This document shows positions 15,520-26,122 of a stretch of 64,000 nt of DNA, one piece after another; the stretch's first letter is position 1; each line of letters starts with the position of its first letter. The stretch is taken from NCBI GenBank assembly GCA_037501455.1, contig CM074855.1, positions 32,583,001 through 32,647,000 on the forward strand, given 5' to 3'. A program made the position numbers and the translations under genes. The notes beneath the pieces were generated by a model. It saw only the letters and a list, made by a program, of their open reading frames with translations. It did no database searches and was not told where the DNA came from. The DNA is from Lantana camara (Eukaryota > Streptophyta > Magnoliopsida > Lamiales > Verbenaceae).

Positions 15520-17123
15520 GGAAGTATTCTAGGCGAAAAATAGGGGAAAAATAGAGTATCGGCACGGGAATTGGCTCCCAAGGCATATAAACACCAAATC
15601 AATGCAAGAATCAACTCAAAACTAACATATCTCATGCATATAACTCATATATATCAAGTTGGCATCAAGTAATCCATCCAAGCTTGCTCAAATCATCAAG
15701 AATTAACCAACCAAACCCTATAATTTCTCATGCCATCAACTTCCATATAACTCATTCTTTCATGCAAGAATCCAACTCTAATGATCATAATCATGCTCTT
15801 AACCTCAAATAAGCAAGAAAGCATCACATAACATCAAACCTTACTCATATAACATTCAAGAGTTCAAAGCAATTCATCCATTTATACCTTGAATGAAAGA
15901 AGATGGAATGGAATGATGAGATGAGTATGATGCCTCCACTTATGCAATTTATCTTCCTTGAATTTAGCTTGATAAATGATGAAATCCTTCCCTTCCCTTC
16001 TCTTGGTGATTTGATCGATATTTAGTGGGTGTGTGTGTGTATCTTGTATGAAAAGGATGAATGAAATGTGGGAGAGATATGATATGTATAAGATATAATA
16101 TATGTCTTCCACTATAATGCATGAGTCACCATATTTTGCTATTTAGTCCCTCATTTATGTGAATGAATGCAAACAAGTATTGTCTCATGGAAAATGTTCA
16201 ATTAGTTCCAATTTATGATATGCAATTGAGTCCATGAATATGTGAAATGATCAAGTAAGGTCACGTGTAAATAATTAGACACGTTAATAATTAATTCACG
16301 TAAATTTCACGTTAATGGTAATTCATATAAATGCATAAAGATATATTACATATAATGTTATGAAGATTAATATAATATAACATAATACATGTATGAAAAA
16401 AAACGGGGCGTTACACCCCTCCTTCCGCCAGCACACTCCAGGCCATTGTTGCCACGGCACCAACTACATCACTACTTCTCGTAGCTTGAAGAAATTCATC
16501 AAACTTTTGATTTTATTTTTTTACCAAGTTGTGGTTCGATTTACCATCTCTTTTTTGTGTTTTTTCTATACATAAGAAACAAATCTAGGATTTTTAGTTT
16601 CTGTATTGGATATGTATATAAAGAAAAAGAACAGATTTGGGGCTAGTTTCTGTTTTGGATATGTATAAAGAAAAAGAATAGATTTGGGGCCAGAAAGATT
16701 CAGATATTTTTTAGGGTTTTCTTTTCTGGCTCGGTCGAACCCCACTACGAGCCAAGCCCGAGCCAATTCTTTTAACCACGAGCCCGAGCCCGAGCCAACA
16801 AAAAATGCCAAAGCTCGGCTCGTTTGCATCCCTACCTTGTAAAGACCGTACCTCGGTTCGATCTCTAGATGGATTTATGAGTCACCAGACAAGTACATGC
16901 CCTAAAGCATCTTGTCAGGACACGCGTCACCATATCATTCCATAGGACAAGAGTACGAGGAAGTATTAATTGCTTCTTTGTACCTAAATTATCCAAAAGG
17001 GAAAAAGGAGCATTAATTGTACAACCACCGGTAGGGTCGATTATAACTGATAGTCAGATCGACATACGACGCCATTAATGACAGTTCAAAGTACACATAC
17101 TACTGTGTTAATGAGCCCAAGGC

Positions 17124-17131
17124 TATAAATA
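17124..17131 (+). promoter_or_regulatory. TATA box of left LTR of X
   Basis: TATAAATA in GGCTATAAATATC is conserved at 45143-45150 in the right LTR. It is followed by CT-rich sequence typical of an LTR transcription start. Confidence 0.6.
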
Positions 17132-17343
17132 TCAACCCCATGAACTGTTGTTAGTAAGCATTTAAGAGCATTTATTTCTCTCACTAAATTACTATACACT
17201 GACTTGAGTGTCGGAGGGTCTACGCTGGTAAAGACCCCGGTTGTTTTACCCTTAGGTGTTGAGTGTTTTGCAGATCGATTAGAGCCCATTTAAATAAATT
17301 CTTGACAGATCGGACTAAGACATCCGATCAGATAAACAACTCA

Positions 17344-18411
17344 ATTTGTAATCGAAGAGAAATCGAGTAAAGATCTGACTTCTCTTTTGATTTAATTCTC
17401 TTGATTAAGGACAATGTACACACTTATTGGGGTCTGAATTCATTCAGAATCGATCTCCCTTCAATGCAATAATAATTTCTTTTTGTATGATATGTCCATT
17501 CAATCTACGATCATGTTTTGAGGGGGGAGAAAGACCCCCACTTGCTAATTACTATTTGATTATGTTTAAGGTTAAAATCCAATGAGGTCGATTCGAGATC
17601 CAAAGAGATCTAACCTTTTAGTTATTCTACACAAGGTTAAAGTCCAAAGAGATCGATTTCAAAGATCCAAAGAGATTAAAACCGTTAGATCTATTAAGTA
17701 TGATTCGATCCAACAAGGTCTATTCGAGACTCAAAGAGATTCAACTCCTACTATCTATTCTACATAAGGTTAAATCCAAAGAGATTCAACCCCAACTAGC
17801 TATTCTACATAAGGTTAAAATCCAAAGAGATCGACTTTAAAGATTCGATGAGATTAATACCATCAAATTTGTTTAAGTGATTCGTTTCGAACTAGGATAA
17901 GATCTAATGAGGTTGTTCCAAGACCCAAGGAGATCAATGTCCAAAGAATTGCAAAGTCAACCTAAAAGCGACCTAGAAAATTTAATGCTTAGGCAAATCC
18001 AATCTATCATAAGATCGATTTAAGATTTGAAGAAAATCACATCAATCCATGAGAATGAAACCAGAGCCGGATATTGTAAACAAGCATTATAAAAGGATCG
18101 AGGTTGACTTGAAAGGCTATAAGAAATTGCAAGTAAAAACACAAGTATGGAAAATATTTCATGCATTCAACAAAGGAAATCGACCTCACCCGCGAAATGG
18201 GTCGATTCTTAGCAAAAGAGAAACATCGATCTCACCCACGATGTGGATCAATGCTCGTATTGTTTCAAGAACACAACAAACAAAATAATAAACAAAGTAT
18301 TCACCTAGCCACATCCCGGCCAGTAGGTCGAATCAAATTATTTTAAAATATTAATGTTCATAGGGCAGGTCTTCAATTAATTTCAACGGGCTCAAAGATC
18401 GAAGATTGGTG
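17344..18411. other. Interior of element X, non-coding
   Basis: This region is rich in the phrase AAGGTTAAAATCCAAAGAGATCGA, with many diverged copies between about 17560 and 18010, giving an irregular tandem appearance. No reading frame of note was found. It separates the left LTR from the antisense coiled-coil ORF. Confidence 0.5.
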
Positions 18412-19144
18412 CTACTGGGCCATAGCTTTGCTGAGATCACGGAGAGTTGGGAGGAAATGCTCGATGTCTACTAACGTCAGAAGTTCGCATTCCATGCCCG
18501 TCTTCGATCTATTTGCCTTAGTAATTTCGATCGCGTGGCCATACTTGAAGGTCGACCAGTCGATCTGGGCTGGATCTTCTTCCTCTACCACCTCGTTCTT
18601 AGGGAACGGGTCATCTAGCATGTGGCTGATCGAGGAGAAGTTGAACTCAGGGGAAATAGGTCTTTAGCCTTGATCTGGTTCACAACAACCTTAAACCCAT
18701 CTTCAATATCCGTTTCCCCAACTATCAAGCTCGCCTCTTCGAATGCAGGGCCCTCCATGAATTCCCTAACCGCATCGCTCGATCTCGCTTACATCTCTTC
18801 ATCTCCTCGGCCACCTTCTTAATCCTGGATCGAGCCATGTCAAACACCTCATTGCTACCCTTCTCTCGAGTTGTAGCTTTTGCTTGTTTAATCTCCTTGG
18901 CGCAGTCCTCTTGCAGCTTGGCGAGATTGATGGTGTGTTGGGCATTCAGCTTCTCTAGCTCTTCCTGGGCACGCTTGACTTGCGTTTCCAGAGTTTGCTT
19001 TTTCTCGACCCACTGCCTTTTCTCCTGGCTCAACTTGTCGACCTTCTTCTCGAGGGCTGATATATTGAGAGAGTTGAACGACCTGAGCTTCGCCTTGGCC
19101 GCCTGATACTTCTCCTTATACTTCATCTTCCCTGTCTTATACAC
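18412..19144 (-). pseudogene. Antisense ORF of element X, coiled-coil C-terminal half
   Basis: Reading leftwards, 19144 to about 18780 encodes a Lys/Glu/Gln-rich coiled coil (SALEKKVDKLSQEKRQWVEK, then TLETQVKRAQEELEKLNAQ). A shift near 18760 leads to a segment with REFMEGPAFEEASLIVGE. A second shift near 18655 leads to a C-terminal acidic part including HMLDDPFPKNEVVEEEDPAQ, ending at 18412. Homologous text continuing across frames shows one decayed protein rather than separate ORFs. Coiled coil plus an acidic C-terminus matches my recollection of plant 'gypsy-type transposon' antisense proteins. Its N-terminal half is probably at 41297-41905, displaced by the copia and hAT insertions. Confidence 0.6.
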
Positions 19145-19765
19145 GTCGATCTGCTGAAAAGTGTTGACGACGACAGGGAGAGCATCTTGACAAAGACATG
19201 CGAGATCGATTTAGTCCAAATCGATGGAGAAGCAATATTGAGTTAATTCAAAAATAAAAAGGAGTTCAAGTCTGGGAATCGATTCGCTTACCGTGAATAT
19301 GCCCCTGCTAAATCGATATCAAAGAGTATCGATCGATTTTTATATAAAGTGATCTCTGCTCATCGATCATGTAACCGGTTTTGAAAACAGCACTGAGCAG
19401 ATTGACATTCAACTTTCCTATGCCCAAAGCCCTCTTCTAGCCATCCTCCTTCTCGAGCCCCAAGTCAACGAGCTATTGAGGTGGGTTGGTTTAAGGAAAA
19501 TTCATCATCTGTTCCTCCTCATCAGATTCCTCTGAGTCCTTCGGCAGATCGATCGTCAGCTTGATGTCCCCGATCTTCCTCTTCATCATTCTCTTCCCAA
19601 CTCCGTGACTCGCCTAAACAAATTGTGCGTAAGGATCGACCTCTAGATCGAAATATAAGTCTAAATGATCTAAATTAATTACTTGGTCAAGTTCCATGGT
19701 CGACGGGGCATGGGAGCTAGAAGGTTAGGCAGTGTCAGATCGATTCATTACTTGCACTGGAGGGG
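19145..19765. other. Interior of element X upstream of copia 1
   Basis: No intact ORF is present. It may hold middle exons or decayed coding sequence of the antisense gene. CTTCTCGAGG and GATCGATCG-rich phrases resemble the rest of X. Confidence 0.4.
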
Positions 19766-21563
19766 CTATGTGTTAGGAATAGTGCCCTTAAAGCAGTATT
19801 TGTGCTTTACTATTTCCTTGAAAAATCACAAACGGTCTTTGAATAATAAACGAAATGATTTTCTTCATAGGCAATCATTTCTTTATGTGCTTATTTATGT
19901 CTGTTTAAGTTGACTGTGTTTTACATGTTTTGAACTCCCATAATCCGATGAGACCGTTAAGAACTTTACCCTTATGGGAACGACATATGAAACAAGTTCT
20001 TAACTCCATAGGTGAAGATTAGAAACTTCTCCAAGTCGATGAGTCCGACAGACAGTGGGAGTGTCGACTTTGACTCCATTGAGACTTGCTTATGTGATTA
20101 TGTCCTTTTGAAGGATCATTCAGTTTCATGGAATGATAAGTGCATATGGTGATGCGTTCATAATACATAAGGGTGATTGTTACAAGAACTTCATCACTGA
20201 GATGTCCCATGTGAGAACATTCCTAAATGGGAAAGGAAGTCTCCTAGAAACTTCCAGATTAGAAAATATCTCACAGGTCAATGACGTGATTAATAATCCT
20301 TAGACTTGAGATTCTGTAATGTCTCATATGAGCTAAATCTGTAATCTTTGATATAGGCTCAAAAGGGTGTCGCCATATAGACACTTGAACCACGGCCTAT
20401 GTTGGGATTACAAAAGTGGCATATGTAGAATTAGTAGAATCGATAAAGGACTTACACTTGTTAAGAACAAGAATGATCTCTTACTGATTGAGTTGTTCGT
20501 AATCCATTAAATATTAAACCCTTGGCCAAGGTGGATAAAAGATCAAGAAATCAAGAAAATGGGGTTTTCTTGGATTGAGATCTAAATGGATATGAAACGA
20601 ACTTAACTTTAAAGATCGAGAATATTAAGGCTCTGAGAATATTCCCATGCCTTAGTTCTTGGTTGAGAGATGGAGTTGTAGGAGGATCGTATTTCACTGA
20701 TTGTCATTGATTGAAAGGTTCTTCGATTCATTTCGTTATTCAGCTAGGGGTCACACACCCATTGCTAAATTACTGTAGTGTGATCTGTGGAGTGATTATT
20801 TAATTATGGGAATTGATTAATTACTGTCACTGCTAATCGAATAATGAACCTAAAGGGTTACACACAAATGCCAGAATACGAGGGTTATGGTAGGATGTTA
20901 ATATGATTAACGAAGGATCAAATTGTTGATCGGAATGAAGCCACGAACACGTGGGCATTGCCACGTGTCACGCACACGTGGCTGTGACGTGGCTTCACTC
21001 GTGTGAGTAATTTACACGTAAATTCTTTTCTAAAATTAATTAATTAAATTTGGTCTTTTAATTAATTATGAATTAATTGTTAAGACTATTCTCAAATTAC
21101 TTAACCTAATAAATAATTAATTAGGAATTAAATTATTTATTGAATATTGACTTTTGACTTTAGTAAGTAAAAGTTGAAAAGTCAAACTTCCTATTGTAGG
21201 AGAGAGAAGACATCTCTTGTTAGACTTGGAGAATAATTTAAGAACTTATTATTCCAATTAAATTAATAATTAAATTAGTTAATTAGTGAGCAAGAAATCA
21301 AACTCTACAAGACTTGGAGAAGTCTCCTACGGTTCGAACCCCACTAGTATAAATACTAGTGGGGGTGTTTCTCTTACTCTTTAGGCCAAGGTTCTTGAAG
21401 CGTTAAGTTTTTTGAGAAAAATAAAAGAAAAATTTTCAAAGTAAAATATCCTAACCAAACACAAGCCATAAAACTAGCATTCTCACTCGCTTGATCGTGT
21501 TCTAGGACTGGTGTGGATACACTTTGGAGGATTGCCTACTTTGGGATCTAATCGAAGGACGTT

Positions 21564-24222
21564 TGTAGCACCCGAAGCGCAAAGATGCCAAATCCCCGAA
21601 CTATAGCTCAATCCACATATGAGATGGGCAACCCATACATGAACTAAACTATAGTGAACGGGAGACAACAATAAAAAAAATGACAACTAGCTAGGCGGGA
21701 CTAACCCCTAACCAATTAATCAATTCAAATTAATTTTAAGCGGAAGCATAACCACCCTAATATGTCCCATATCAATTTCCAACATTGAAGCATGCTAATT
21801 CCACTATATCCACATATCAATACATTATCATCTCCAAAGTACATAATAAATAAAATAACAATAAATCATATGCAATAATAAATAAATGAACTGTGCATGA
21901 CTCGACTACCAGGACTGGACTTGACTCGATTCCCGCCTAGCATGCACCTGCACGAACCTGAAAGGTGGAGGCGTCAGTCTATGAAGACTGAGTGAGGGGT
22001 ATAAATACATATTAGCGCAAATAACATGCAAATTATATTCTCGGGTAAAGTTTTAGAAAGGGAAATAATATAAGTTCAAGAATGGAATAATCTTCGCCCG
22101 AGAGTACAACTATCCAATTTAACACTTTATTTCATTCAGTTTCATGCAATACGTGGCCCGGCGAGTGAGAGCAAATCTCCAACCTTACACCAATAGTGAA
22201 CAATACATGCTTACTTTATTAATTAACAGGTGATCAAGCAATTCAGTTATAGTGTAGTAGTGCGATATTGTTCAGTCAATACAATCAATGAATGAAATCG
22301 ATGCAGTAACCCGAGGACAGCCCGTGGTGCCGGACCCGACCCAGTCTCCTTCTCCCTCCAATGATGGGAAGGTAGCTAGCCTTCACCATCCACGACATGG
22401 TGTACGTCAGGAACATGACTCCCACGCACGGAACTCCTTCCTCCACCAAACCTCCTGGTGGATTCAGGGGTGATCCCACATGATGAGGGGAGTGCAGAGT
22501 TACCCGTCAGCCCTATGCTTTCCCGGCTGGCTCATACACTAACCCTCGGGCCCAAAGTGAACATGATTACTCGCCAAACATGCTTGATTCATGACAATAA
22601 CATGGCTTGCTTGCAATGAACATGACTTGCTTGAAATCATGAGTGAATTTCATGAAATTATAAATATAAATACCTTTTGGCCGAAATCTCACGTAAGGGT
22701 TGTATAGGTTCTATGTAACTAGAAATTAAACCTTACCTGACAGGCGACACGACGACTTAGGGATGCATGAACGTGCTCATTGATCAATAATCTCCGCCCT
22801 GGAGAAGAACTGGATAAGAAACGGGACATTGTGCATTCATGAGACAATAACTCAATAATGGTACCAAATACGACGCACGACTTATTCATATAACGAGATG
22901 GCATGCATTGATCAATGTAGCATGATATGCTCATATTATTGCGTGTAATTAATCATATAATAGCATATTGGGATCAAATAAAGGTAAAGAAATGGAATTG
23001 GAAATCTCATATTTATGCAGAATGTTTCTGCCTCTCCAACGACCTAGGAACGGCCGTTTCAGCCCTTAGTTCAAAATGGGAAGGGCCGTTCCCAGCTCCC
23101 CGAAGTGGCTCCCCAAAAATGGGAACCGCCGTTCCCGTCTATAAGCCAAAGTGGGAACGGTCGTTCCCGTTCTCGCCGACATTCACACATTCCCTTTGTA
23201 TTTGGGGAACGGCCGTTCCCCAAATACAAAGGGAACGGGAAGGGTCATTCCCGTTACGCAGAGGATCCAGAAGCAGGGGACGAAACAGGGGAGCCCACGA
23301 ACCAACAACCAACTCATCCTAACTCACATAATTCGATCTCCAAAGGCATGAATTCATGAAAAGGGATATGTATACATGCTTAAGGCATAATAAAACTAAT
23401 ATAAACATTCATATCAAGCTTGATCATCAAGAATTACCACTTTCAAGTTCATATACTAATTTATCATATAACTTCAAATTCTCCAAGAATTCATGCATGG
23501 TTTCAAGTTAAAAGTTCAAAATCATGCTTCTAATGATTAAAACACAAGTTAACAAGCTTAAATCCTAACCCTAGCTTCATGTATAATTTTCAAGAAATCA
23601 CATATATAGCCATATATACCTTGAAAGGAAAATAGATGGAAGAAGATGATGTAAATGAATGGTTGAGCTCCAAAACATGGAATTCCCTAGAAAATTGGCT
23701 TGAGATGATGAAATCTCTCATTTTCTCTTTGAAGAACTTGTCTCGGTGATGAAGGAAGCAAAGTTTGATTTTTTTTTTTTTTTTGTAAAATGAAGTGAAA
23801 TGAAGGTTGTGGAAGAGATGCATATACCGTGATTAAGAGATGAATCACCATATTTTGCAATTAAATCCCTAAGCTTTCAAAGTTTATGCAATCAAGTTTG
23901 GACTTATGAAAAATGATCATTTTAGTCCAAGAATACTTTCATGCAATTTGGTCCACCAATTTAAATAAATGTCAATTATGGACACTTAAGCACTTAAAAC
24001 AAGTTCGGCAATTAATTCACGTAACAATTGAATCTAATTTATAAACTAATTCTCAAGTTGACACGTATTTCACATATTTTCACGTAAACATATTGAAATA
24101 GAATTCATAAAATTAATATAACTCATATAAGTTGAATAAACGAAAGTAATAAAATAAAATCCTAACGCTCGAAACTCACACGTGTCGAGCGTACCTGACT
24201 GTCTAGAAATTGGGGCGTTACA
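21564..24222 (-). mobile_element. Gypsy chromovirus solo LTR in copia 1 5' LTR
   Basis: It reads TGTAGCACCCGAAG...GGGGCGTTACA on the + strand, so it is - oriented, 2659 bp long. The 5-bp duplication ACGTT is exact (21559-21563 and 24223-24227). The uninterrupted site exists in the 3' LTR at 38006-38010 (GAAGAACGTTCGAGGG). Confidence 0.96.
23046..23252. repeat. Paired palindrome array C (arm GGGAACG)
   Basis: There are six units related to GGGAACGGCCGTTCCC, centred near 23053, 23085, 23128, 23160, 23212 and 23244. Centre spacing is 32, 43, 32, 52 and 32 bp, i.e. three pairs. The fifth unit is embedded in a perfect 42-bp palindrome (23192-23233). The array is 0.97-1.18 kb from the LTR 5' end. 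Confidence 0.92.
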
Positions 24223-24405
24223 ACGTTCGAGGGACATTCCGCTTGAAGGATGTTCGATAGGCGGTATCGACATCACAAGAAAGCTTTAATCAAAGTGAGT
24301 TTCTTGAAACACCCTACGGTACAATACGAACATTGCAAGTCATTTAGATCTACGTTTGGAAAAAAATTTAAACTTTCGCTGCGCATACTCTGCCGTTTTC
24401 CAACA

Positions 24406-24423
24406 TGTGGTATAAGAGCCACC
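24406..24423 (+). promoter_or_regulatory. Primer-binding site of copia 1 (mutated)
   Basis: TGTGGTATAAGAGCCACC directly follows the 5' LTR. It corresponds to TGGTATCAGAGCCACC in copia 2, complementary to initiator tRNA-Met, with one C-to-A change. Confidence 0.8.
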
Positions 24424-25422
24424 TTATAACGTTCGTATTGTATCTTTACTACTTTTTGAATTGTCTTGAATTTGGATTATTGGTTATGTATTCTTGGTTT
24501 TTTGTTTGAAAAAGAATATGTAGGATCAAAACTGTTTCTTGAAAATCTTGAAAAATTATTTTCGTATTAATCTAGTTTTAAGCTGTTTTAATCTGGATTG
24601 TGTTGAACTGTTTTAATTCGAAATTGAATTGGTTGAATTTGCGAAATTGCGATACGAAATTAGAACGCGTGTGTAGCTGCGTACGGCCTTAGCGTATCAC
24701 GCGCATGGGGCGGCTCACGCCGCTCCGCCTAGTCCGTCCTCGCGCGGGCGACGCTCTCGGGATTACCGGGACCGCACGCGCATCCGCGCGTGCAGTACCC
24801 AGGCGTCCTAGCCAGCTGCCCGCAACATTCCATTACCACCGCCTAGGAGCGCCTGCACGCCAGCACGGTTCGGGGTCATACATGCGCGCTTACGGGAACT
24901 TCTGTCGGGCCGTTCCGAAAGCCCTTGCAGGCTATGAGCGCGGTGCTACTTGCTCACGTGCGCCTTGTACGCGCGCTTGCGGGCGGCGGCCATGCGCCCC
25001 GCCTAGGCGATCCGGAACCCGATTTTCGTTTCGTATTTCGGTTTCGAAAAATCCCGCGTTGTAAAATCTTATTTTAAAATCTAATTTTATTTTAAAATTA
25101 ATTATTTTTTAAATAATTATAAAATTAAGATTTTTGTGAATTAAAGTCAAGTTCTAGTTTTCGAGAAAATATTAAATATCACTTTGAATGATATTTTTGA
25201 CAAAAATTTAATTTTGAATTAATTGTGGTTTTATCATGATCCGAAGTTCGATTTTGAATAAATTCTTGAATAATGAACTAATATTCAAATTACTTAAGTT
25301 AGTTGTAACTTGAAGTCAATGGAATTTTAAATTTAATTGGTAAATTTAAATTCAAGAGGAAGCATGCTAGTTTAGGTGATCATGGGTTAGTCTTATGTAT
25401 GTTTTAAATTCTGCACGTGGAT
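24424..25422 (+). other. Copia 1 leader with GC-rich cassette
   Basis: The leader is AT-rich except for about 24665-25020, which is strongly GC- and CpG-rich and open in one frame for 119 codons. A different GC-rich block occupies the same place in copia 2 (52675-52870). The predicted peptide has no recognisable domain, so I treat it as non-coding leader. Confidence 0.6.
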
Positions 25423-26122
25423 TGTAGCACCCGCAACGATAGGCACCACCTCCCCCGCACTATAAGTCTAGTCCACACATGAAATTGATGATCCAGCATG
25501 AACCGGACTCATAGCGAACGGGTGACAAAATAAAAACAACCTGGCTAAGCGGAATCTAACCCTGTACCAATCAATTCAACAACCTGACGAGTGCAATGCG
25601 GAAGTAATTAATAATAATTAATCGCAACAATAGCTACAAGCCCTAATTCCTTAAACATAATTAAATTGAGCATACACCTAGCAACGGGTTCAACTAAGCA
25701 TGCAACCTGTCCCGAATAATTATTTAATAACTCAATAATCCATAAGCCATGCGTTGGCACACAGTCCTAGTTAAATACATGATACAGTAAACATAATACA
25801 CATGTAAAAAGTGACTCAAGTGTACAAGTGAGACTCGAGACTACCACTAAGACTTGACTCCCGCGTAGCAAACCTGCAAGGCACTGGAAAAGTGGAAAAG
25901 AGAGGGATCAGTCTCTAGAAGACTGAGTGAGCCAGAGCGATACATATATATAAAAACATGCACATATAAGTCATAAATCCCGAGCAAGGTTTTATTAAAG
26001 TTAGTTCCCACGAAGGGCAAGAAGATAGATAAGCAATGCCCAGACTTTACGACTAATTCATATTAAATTCATTGAGTTCATAATTCAAGAATAATCATTA
26101 TGGCTCGGTGAGTGAGCGTGCA

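Larger units (their letters stand above)
13704..16415 (-). mobile_element. Gypsy chromovirus solo LTR (nested in hAT)
   Basis: On the + strand it starts TGTAGCACCC and ends GGGGCGTTACA, so the LTR reads TGTAACGCCCC...GGGTGCTACA on the - strand. The 5-bp target duplication CCCCT is exact (13699-13703 and 16416-16420). It is 2712 bp with no internal domain attached. It belongs to the same family as the full LTR at 58572-61232, sharing AAGACTGAGTGAGGGG and GGGCCCGAGGGT-type blocks. Confidence 0.93.
13100..16834. mobile_element. hAT element inside the left LTR of X
   Basis: The ends are TAGGGATGCAAACGAG and CTCGTTTGCATCCCTA, a perfect 16-bp inverted repeat. The 8-bp flanks CCTTGTAG (13092-13099) and CCTTGTAA (16835-16842) differ at one base. 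The right LTR of X has the uninterrupted site CCTTGTAG at 44858-44865. Subterminal GAGCCAAGCCCGAGCC-like repeats are present at both ends. About 1 kb remains once the nested solo LTR is removed, and no transposase is seen. Confidence 0.93.
12748..17343 (+). repeat. Left LTR of element X (split by hAT insertion)
   Basis: This is homologous to 44515-45372. The pieces 12748-13099 and 16843-17343 total about 0.85 kb, matching the uninterrupted right copy. The TATA box is at 17124-17131. Confidence 0.85.
19771..24405 (+). repeat. 5' LTR of copia 1 (split by gypsy solo LTR)
   Basis: Without the 2659-bp insertion and its 5-bp duplication it is about 1.97 kb, versus 2.01 kb for the 3' LTR. The 3' LTR has extra bases near 37380 and 37480. 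Confidence 0.93.

Noticed and set aside
17560..18010. Satellite or regular tandem array in the interior of X
   Set aside because: Copies of the AAGAGATCGA-type phrase are too irregular in length and sequence to define a repeat unit.
23151..23322. Overlapping open frames across the palindrome array C
   Set aside because: The frames arise because the repeated palindromes lack stops in several phases. Their sequence follows the repeat units and does not resemble a protein.
24705..25064. Open frame of 119 codons in a GC-rich block
   Set aside because: It lies in the copia leader at a place where copia 2 has unrelated GC-rich sequence. It is Arg/Pro/Ala-rich in the manner of any GC-rich frame, with no domain.
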